Of a DNA stretch of 64,000 bases, positions 60,501-64,000 are shown piece after piece. Numbering within the stretch: the first letter of the stretch is position 1; each line of letters begins with the position of its first letter. The stretch is taken from positions 1,612,001 to 1,676,000 of the forward strand of contig CM036627.1 of assembly GCA_020746105.1 (NCBI GenBank). The letters run 5' to 3'. The position numbers were made by a program, and so were the translations under genes. The DNA comes from Trogon surrucura. Its lineage: Eukaryota; Chordata; Aves; Trogoniformes; Trogonidae. The notes beneath the pieces were generated by a model. That model saw nothing but the letters and a program-made list of their open reading frames with translations, did not search any database and had not been told where the DNA came from.

Positions 60501-61167
60501 TTAAATAATTTCTCCTGAAACACAATTTTGCTAGTCGAAAAAATTACAAACTGCTATACTCTTTCCTTTTCTCTCCTTTTCAGGCAGGATCCTTTTGATC
60601 TCATCTACTCTTACTCCTATGTATAGCAGTCAGGACACCAAGATCATGATCACAGGGAATCCACTCAACAGACTCAGAGTTCTTCCGGTACTGTTCACGG
60701 TCCCTCTCCTGCCAACAGTCATTGCTATTCATGCTAGTCAGAGCACTGGATATACTGAAAATGAGCCTTTATCAGTAGGAAAAGAAAAAAATGAACTGGT
60801 AATACTTTTTTCAAGCTAAGTGTGCATTATAAGACATCAGTTGATATTATAATCAATCTAATGCACTGAAAAGCAAAGGCTCCAAAGGTTTTGTTAAACA
60901 TATACAGCGTTACATGCAGGGGGAAGGAAAAAAAAAAGTAGCTATGCTATGTGCTAGAAATCCTAAAGTTATAATCCAAAGAACTGCACTACAGTCATAC
61001 GACATTACGTTGATTTTTTTCTCTTATCGACTACTACAGTTATACCCACCTGTTACATTCACTGCTGGCTCAGTCTCGTACTGTGGAACTCCCGAGTTCT
61101 GTCTCACACCAAACAGTATACCAGATGTATTATCTGGTGCAGCTGGTGGAGAATCCATAATATAATC
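29923..61167 (-). CDS. ZNF280D: ZNF280D, C2H2 zinc-finger protein, 3' fourteen coding exons (5' end outside window)
   Basis: The coding join, read on the minus strand, is 61167-61050, 56981-56814, 54246-54137, 53135-52906, 50466-50309, 49888-49788, 49692-49546, 48929-48795, 47642-47401, 46259-46119, 44485-44432, 43972-43854, 43662-43626 and 30556-29923. This totals 2394 nt (797 residues plus TGA) with no internal stop and matching phases at all 13 junctions. Numbering residues from the first visible codon, C2H2-type fingers lie at 114-135 (atypical), 197-217, 234-255, 264-285, 294-315, 323-343 and 351-372. Degenerate fingers lie at 478-514 and 541-564, and an acidic Ser-rich tail ends with a conserved motif at 737-757. 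The peptide resembles human ZNF280D, about 979 residues as I remember it, so roughly 150-180 N-terminal residues are missing because they lie beyond position 64000. The family is nuclear and presumed DNA-binding; its targets are poorly known. ZNF280C is the main alternative, but the tail wording fits 280D better. Confidence 0.93.
33058..33100. repeat. GA-rich low-complexity tract
   Basis: Purine-rich stretch of GA and GAA units on the plus strand within the ZNF280D last intron (CT-rich in the transcript). Confidence 0.75.
36410..36434. repeat. AT-rich perfect inverted repeat with TAAT cores
   Basis: Arms attaatcat and atgattaat (9 bp each, perfect) surround a 7-bp spacer, inside the last intron of ZNF280D. 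Each arm contains an ATTA homeodomain-type core. May be a regulatory element or simply AT-rich chance symmetry. Confidence 0.4.
38361..38402. repeat. G/T-rich low-complexity tract (GTTT-like)
   Basis: A run of tttttgtggttttgttgttg followed by ctgtttgtttgtttct in the last intron, the reverse-orientation counterpart of the A/C-rich tracts elsewhere. Confidence 0.65.
40638..40680. repeat. Tandem duplication, 24-bp unit, about 1.8 copies
   Basis: The 19-bp string gagcagcaaagaaacactg occurs twice, starting at 40638 and 40662, exactly 24 bp apart. The copies are identical, so the duplication is recent or maintained. Confidence 0.85.
43626..43662 (-). CDS. ZNF280D: ZNF280D coding exon M (37-nt micro-exon-like)
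   Basis: Encodes Val575 to Ser586 plus two bases of Asp587: [12 protein letters not shown]. It is bounded by a strong acceptor (ttattttcag) and a strong donor (GA|GTAAGT). The peptide is poorly conserved, but the phase (two bases in, two out) is exactly what is needed to join exons L and N. A further, unseen exon in the long intron that follows cannot be excluded. Confidence 0.85.
43854..43972 (-). CDS. ZNF280D: ZNF280D coding exon L (C-terminal finger)
   Basis: Encodes Arg535 to Lys574 plus one base. It contains [11 protein letters not shown]...[19 protein letters not shown]. The ligands appear to be Cys541, Cys544, His559 and His564, giving CxxC-x14-H-x4-H, a non-canonical spacing. Human ZNF280D reads GITLVCLKCDF at this place. 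The acceptor is cctctctag and the donor is AAAAAG|GTGAGT. Confidence 0.94.
43973..44431 (-). other. ZNF280D: ZNF280D intron K-L, 459 nt
   Basis: GT-AG intron (CG|GTAATT ... cctctctag). Nothing recognised in it. Confidence 0.8.
44432..44485 (-). CDS. ZNF280D: ZNF280D coding exon K (54-nt small exon)
   Basis: Encodes Ser517 to Leu534 plus two bases: [18 protein letters not shown]. It matches human SPSKRFCIFKKHSG. The acceptor is ttttcacag and the donor is CTACG|GTAATT. It is too short for long-ORF detection and was placed by peptide similarity and by phase (one base in, two bases out). Skipping it would preserve the frame, because 54 is a multiple of 3. Confidence 0.92.
44486..46118 (-). other. 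ZNF280D: ZNF280D intron J-K, 1633 nt
   Basis: GT-AG intron (GAG|GTAAGA ... ttttcacag). A minus-strand open frame of 117 codons at 44860-45213 looks like chance, since it has no flanking splice logic and matches no known segment. Nothing else seen. Confidence 0.75.
46119..46259 (-). CDS. ZNF280D: ZNF280D coding exon J (degenerate double finger, POGZ-like)
   Basis: Encodes Arg470 to Met516 plus two bases. Two CxxC pairs are visible: CIEC (478-481) and CSLC (498-501), with His514 twelve residues after the latter. The wording CIEC...DFASHF...[14 protein letters not shown] closely resembles a segment I remember from POGZ, a known relative of the ZNF280 family. The acceptor is actgttag and the donor is ATGAG|GTAAGA. 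Confidence 0.93.
46260..47400 (-). other. ZNF280D: ZNF280D intron I-J, 1141 nt
   Basis: GT-AG intron (AAG|GTAAAA ... actgttag). Nothing recognised in it. Confidence 0.8.
47401..47642 (-). CDS. ZNF280D: ZNF280D coding exon I (Ser/Thr/Lys-rich linker)
   Basis: Encodes residues 390-469 plus two bases of Arg470. It starts [18 protein letters not shown], is rich in Ser, Thr, Asn and Lys, and ends [14 protein letters not shown]. Four Lys codons are all AAA, making a run of twelve A in the mRNA (plus-strand T run at 47433-47444). It has no finger and is probably disordered and basic. The acceptor is tttgtag and the donor is CTAAG|GTAAAA. Confidence 0.92.
47643..48794 (-). other. ZNF280D: ZNF280D intron H-I, 1152 nt
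   Basis: GT-AG intron (AAG|GTAAGT ... tttgtag). Nothing recognised in it. Confidence 0.8.
48795..48929 (-). CDS. ZNF280D: ZNF280D coding exon H (finger 7)
   Basis: Encodes residues 345-389, starting [20 protein letters not shown] and ending [10 protein letters not shown]. The finger ligands are Cys351, Cys354, His367 and His371 or His372. A basic linker (FRKPKQ) follows. The acceptor is ttaaaag (AAG type) with a weak pyrimidine tract; the donor is AAG|GTAAGT. HQ|KKG in the human protein agrees with this boundary. Confidence 0.95.
48930..49545 (-). other. ZNF280D: ZNF280D intron G-H, 616 nt
   Basis: GT-AG intron with an AAG acceptor (ttaaaag). It carries an imperfect direct repeat of 14-16 bp at 49145-49160 and 49168-49183, sharing the core GATTACCAG. 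No coding signal. Confidence 0.8.
49546..49692 (-). CDS. ZNF280D: ZNF280D coding exon G (fingers 5-6)
   Basis: Encodes residues 296-344 in 49 full codons. It holds the rest of finger 5 (Cys297, His310, His315) and all of finger 6, [20 protein letters not shown] plus H (Cys323, Cys326, His339, His343). The acceptor is tattttag and the donor is CAG|GTAAGC, both in phase 0. No single frame gives a long open read-out here because the exon is short and bounded by stops. Confidence 0.95.
49788..49888 (-). CDS. ZNF280D: ZNF280D coding exon F (finger 4)
   Basis: Encodes Thr262 to Gln295 and holds the full finger 4, [20 protein letters not shown] plus NH (Cys264, Cys267, His280, His285), then [11 protein letters not shown]. 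Cys294 is the first ligand of finger 5. The acceptor is tttctag, the donor is CAG|GTATCT, and the end phase is 0. The intron that follows is only 95 nt, the shortest in the gene. Confidence 0.95.
49889..50308 (-). other. ZNF280D: ZNF280D intron E-F, 420 nt
   Basis: GT-AG intron (A|GTAAGT ... tttctag) with a good pyrimidine tract. Nothing else seen. Confidence 0.85.
50309..50466 (-). CDS. ZNF280D: ZNF280D coding exon E (fingers 2-3)
   Basis: Encodes Arg209 to Ser261 and completes finger 2 (His213, His217 of FMNHMKHH). It carries all of finger 3, [20 protein letters not shown] plus TH (Cys234, Cys237, His250, His255). It is almost identical to the human peptide as I remember it. The acceptor is the unusual tttcaag (AAG rather than YAG). 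The donor is TCTA|GTAAGT, leaving one base. Confidence 0.95.
50467..52905 (-). other. ZNF280D: ZNF280D intron D-E, 2439 nt
   Basis: GT-AG intron with an AAG acceptor (tttcaag). It includes an A/G-rich plus-strand stretch at about 51420-51478. The remainder is ordinary AT-rich intron sequence. Confidence 0.8.
52906..53135 (-). CDS. ZNF280D: ZNF280D coding exon D
   Basis: Encodes residues 133-208 plus two bases of Arg209. It opens with YCCPDM, which completes finger 1. It then carries the well-conserved segment [19 protein letters not shown] (165-181) and the first half of finger 2 (Cys197, Cys200). The acceptor is aactag and the donor is ATAAG|GTATTT. The conserved FYYGKHEG block lies between fingers and has no assigned function that I know of. 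Confidence 0.95.
53136..54136 (-). other. ZNF280D: ZNF280D intron C-D, 1001 nt
   Basis: GT-AG intron (AAG|GTAAAA ... aactag). AT-rich; no repeat, RNA gene or coding signal seen. Confidence 0.8.
54137..54246 (-). CDS. ZNF280D: ZNF280D coding exon C (finger 1)
   Basis: Encodes residues 96-132, ending [19 protein letters not shown]. Cys114, Cys117 and His130 are here. The fourth ligand would be a Cys of YCC at the start of exon D, so finger 1 looks like C2HC rather than C2H2. Human ZNF280D has the same wording. The acceptor is tttttacag, the donor is ATGAAG|GTAAAA, and the end phase is 0. Confidence 0.95.
54247..56813 (-). other. ZNF280D: ZNF280D intron B-C, 2567 nt, GC-AG type
   Basis: Its donor dinucleotide reads GC and its acceptor is tttttacag. 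It contains a CR1 tail fragment at 56143-56325. Nothing else was recognised. Confidence 0.75.
56143..56325 (-). mobile_element. CR1 LINE 3'-tail fragment, antisense to plus strand
   Basis: The plus strand reads agaatcacagaataattt, then a diverged version of the CR1 signature (ccaacctccc, then gcccaggcagct, tatctccaaggacagagattcc). This is the reverse complement of the typical avian CR1 3' end. The element is thus in the same orientation as ZNF280D. It is a short 5'-truncated copy, clearly diverged, with no ORF. Confidence 0.8.
56814..56981 (-). CDS. ZNF280D: ZNF280D coding exon B
   Basis: Encodes residues 40-95, with the segment [20 protein letters not shown] followed by a Pro/Lys patch (PKKAKPRE) and a Ser/Thr/Val-rich linker ending QNVPSK. 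It matches human SFLSKRPSTSEVNNVNPKKPKP. The acceptor is actgtag|GT. The only phase-compatible 3' boundary is AAAAG|GCAGGG, a GC donor. The nearest GT sites (GG|GTGGAT, ATG|GTGTAG) are in the wrong phase for exon C. Confidence 0.88.
56982..61049 (-). other. ZNF280D: ZNF280D intron A-B, 4068 nt
   Basis: Intron with donor AACAG|GTGGGT and acceptor actgtag. It is mostly unremarkable AT-rich sequence. It holds a plus-strand ATG-initiated open frame of 138 codons at 57641-58057, antisense to the gene, and an A/C-rich run near 60000-60050. No exon was recognised in it. Confidence 0.75.
61050..61167 (-). CDS. ZNF280D: ZNF280D coding exon A (first exon visible)
   Basis: Encodes residues 1-39 of the visible part, beginning [20 protein letters not shown] and ending in NVTG. 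It aligns with the human stretch around GYITNSS...ELLFDLTQDTG. The acceptor is cttattag and the donor is AACAG|GTGGGT. The exon begins in phase 0 and leaves one base that joins GT of the next exon to make Gly. No finger lies here; this is the low-complexity N-terminal linker before the fingers. Weak conservation makes it the least secure exon by peptide, but its phase and position fit. Confidence 0.82.
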
Positions 61168-64000
61168 CTAATAAGATATTTTCAAGAGGGAAAAGAAATT
61201 TGAGGTTTAACATTTTTTTACTTGCAGGCTTCAAAGGGCTTATTTCAAAAACATACGATTGCTTAAAGGTACTCATACGTACTCGGCTGTAAATCAAGTC
61301 AATTACCATCTCCCCAAAATTGTTTCTTCTGACAGTCTAATAAGTTTGCAATTCTCGTCAGTGGTTGTCAGTTTATTCACAGCTATGTTTCAGAATAGTA
61401 AAAACAACCGTAAGACCTGGGAATGTGCATTTTATGAAATATTACTAAACCTGTTTGAATTGCTAATTGAATTGCTTTAGTTCAAAATCTGATCATGTTT
61501 GAAGTGATACTTGAATTGTTTTTTAAACTCATCCTTTCTTCCTTCAACACAAACTCAGGCACTGCTTGTTATTCTTGTGTAATAGCTAGCTGTATTTTAA
61601 AAAATTAGAAGACAGAACTCAGAGGTCTAACAAACAAGCGGAAGCTTCTCAAATCCAGATGATATCAAATCAATCAAATTCTACTAAATGGTCAAGCACT
61701 CATTCATGATACCAGTAAGGGTCTCTTCTTTTAAGTGGTTTCATAAGGACTTCTGGAAATAATATGTTCAAACCCTCTTTTCAAAACACAGCTAACCTAG
61801 GAATTGGTGGATGTTTCTCAGCACCCTGTTACATTAAGCTCTGAGCATCTGCATGTACAGGTATCCTCTTTAAAAGGTTTGCCTTTTAGTACCACATATA
61901 ACCTAAAAAAACCGAAATAGTCCACATTTCTGGGCTCCAACACTGAAAACTGTTAAAAACCAAACACTTTCACTAATCACTCAATAGGTAACATTTGAAT
62001 GGAAAAGAAACATGAAATTTAAGTCTTTAACAGATTGTCAAAGGTTGTGGGTGAGGTAAGGAAAACACTCTTTCCAAGATTCATCAACCCTGTCCACATC
62101 CTAATATGCCATTTATCCTCATGCAATCTGAAATGTGAAATATTTTAAGCAACAGTGATAAGGAGTTAAGCAAAAGCTTGTAACAGTACGTGTAAATTCA
62201 ACATTAAGGTATGAATGGCAAAATATTAGCATTTGATCTGTATATTTTGAAATAATTCATTACACTTCATCAAGCTGTACTGTGAAACAAAAAACTTGAC
62301 AAAAGTAGCTCCATTTTCCTAGAAAATATTAAAATAAAAAGATGATCTAATACACACACACTTTGATGACTTTGTCATCAGTATATCTGTGAGACAAAGG
62401 CCAAAATACTTTTTGCTGTAAAGATCAATGCCACAGCATGCTTCCCATTCACAGTTGTGCTACTTACTTGGAAACATCCCTGTGGAAGTCACGACATTAT
62501 TTAAGCACCACCATATAAACTAAACCTGATGGAGAGAAAGTCTGAAGAAGTGCACAGCTACACATACAGGCAGGGTAATCACAAAAGATTTGACCAAAAG
62601 AGAAGACGCTTTTCCCCATCCTGCCTTTTTGTTGTACATCTCTTAAAGGAAGAACCTGCAGGACCTTAATGATAATGAAAAGCCTTCCTCTTCTTCTGGC
62701 AGTGACCTAACTCAAGGTAAGCAAATTAAACATAAATGTTAGAGTAGTTGTGGAACTAGTTACTAAATTTCTCTTCTCTATTTAAGAGTACTTGAGTTGC
62801 AGTCACAGCTAAAGCAGCTTAGTCTCTGCAAGGTGCATTTCAAGCACAGGAAATGCTCAGGTGGTGAGCCTGCGGTAGGCTCTCGGTGCGCAGGGCTGTG
62901 CCCACCACCTACACCCAACACATGATCCATATAACAGCTGCACACAGTACGGCTGCTTCTCCTACTACTCCGCGTCGTTTGGGTTTATGTGCTGCTAACG
63001 TCTTAACTTTCTTCAAAGTAATAGCCTGGGTATTTTGACAGCACACGTACATCTCCCTAGCACTTTTTTGCTCACTAGATTAGTATGTAAAACTGGACAT
63101 CCTGAAAATTCAATGCCTCGATTTTCAAAATATCTTTTTCTGTTTACATTCATTCTTTTCATGCAATTTGGCTCTGCCTTTTTACATACAGAAAAAAAGC
63201 CACACTATCTACCCATGCTTTAGAAAGCAAAAAATATTTTAAAGAAATAATCAAACCAGTTTTACCGCAACAACAACAAAAATAATTTAACATGCATGTA
63301 TGCTCTCACATGCAGAAAGACAAACCCCAAGACCTTTATGAATTAAGTTCCTAGGGCTCAAGTGAAGAAAAATAATCCACCACCACTCTTATTTTTTTCC
63401 AAGAGACTAATGAAAATACCAGGTTCATACTGTGCATCCTAAATCTCCTAACTGTGAAAACCAACACAATTTCTAACCAAACCCACAGAGAGAAATTACA
63501 ACGTGTGATGGTATCGGACCTTTGCTCTCCAACAGTGGGAACCTGAATAACATTCAGATTCAGGAAAGTGCCCATTAAGTAGAAGAAAGATACAGACAGA
63601 ATTGCCCGGAGTTTACTGGAGGGCAGACTGAGCACTGAGCTACAGAAAATCTTCAGCACTAGGAGCAATTTTTTTTTTTTAAAGCCCTAAGCAGTCATAC
63701 ACACCAGCAGTAGCTCTGAGCGAGTCAGAATTGCTGTAAACAGTACAGCTGAAGCCAAGTTCAGCTCAGGATTTCTGGAACTGCATTAATGTAGTGCAGT
63801 AACAAGAACACAAAAACTAGACTTGTACCGGAAGTCAGTGAATGACACCCGATTGGAAAGGGGTATTTCAATGATAAAACTAATACCAAATACTGGCAAA
63901 AGGTCAAGAGACCTACGCATTATGAAATGGACAAATGCAATCAGTTCCCCCCCAAAAACCCAAAATAAAACAAAACCCACCAAGACATTCTGAGATTAAA
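61168..64000 (-). other. ZNF280D: ZNF280D intron upstream of exon A (continues past window)
   Basis: I looked here for the N-terminal exons of ZNF280D (human start MGDNPFQPK, acidic patch DDDDDEPIFVGE) and found no matching minus-strand frame. The segment therefore appears to be intron. It has a slightly GC-richer patch at 62860-62990 and an A/C-rich end near 63945-63985. The minus-strand open frames at 63351-63668 and 63786-63983 do not resemble the gene. Confidence 0.6.

Noticed and set aside
63351-63668. 105-codon minus-strand frame, considered as a ZNF280D 5' exon
   Set aside because: Peptide is hydrophobic and unlike the acidic, Ser-rich N-terminus of ZNF280D.
1-64000. CRISPR arrays, operons, prokaryotic promoters, tRNA or rRNA genes
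   Set aside because: No regularly spaced repeats, no bacterial gene structure and no RNA-gene signatures; the window is vertebrate nuclear DNA.
1-64000. Endogenous retrovirus or LTR element
   Set aside because: No paired terminal repeats, primer-binding site or recognisable viral protein segment seen by eye; only small CR1 LINE tails were found.

Overview
The window is vertebrate nuclear DNA and most likely avian. It carries small CR1 LINE tails, has few other interspersed repeats, has moderate intron sizes, and contains most of a ZNF280D orthologue. The species cannot be named from the sequence alone. There is no sign of a prokaryotic system, CRISPR array, rRNA, tRNA or intact mobile element.

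Layout. The right half, about 29.3-64 kb, is the minus-strand gene ZNF280D, a C2H2 zinc-finger protein of the ZNF280/suppressor-of-hairy-wing-like family. I could place 14 consecutive coding exons from 61167 down to the stop codon at 29923. Together they give 2394 nt, or 797 codons plus stop. Every splice phase agrees and the frame stays open, and the peptide matches my memory of human ZNF280D throughout. The N-terminal exons and the promoter are not in 61168-64000 and must lie to the right of the window. The last intron is about 13 kb and the final exon encodes an acidic, serine-rich tail. One intron appears to use a GC donor, two use AAG acceptors, and one exon carries a coding run of twelve A.

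The left part, 1 to about 29.3 kb, contains no gene I recognise. I expected the mammalian neighbour MNS1 or TEX9 but found neither. Several segments with paired, good-quality splice signals on the minus strand (11651-11733, 7218-7410, 6080-6176, 2451-2545) suggest an unannotated spliced transcript, probably non-coding. GC-rich patches, short inverted repeats, microsatellites and candidate poly(A) signals make up the rest.

Limits. Homology statements rest on remembered family sequences, since no search could be run. Splice sites were read by eye using frame continuity and peptide similarity. The 3' UTR end of ZNF280D and the status of the candidate non-coding exons stay open.
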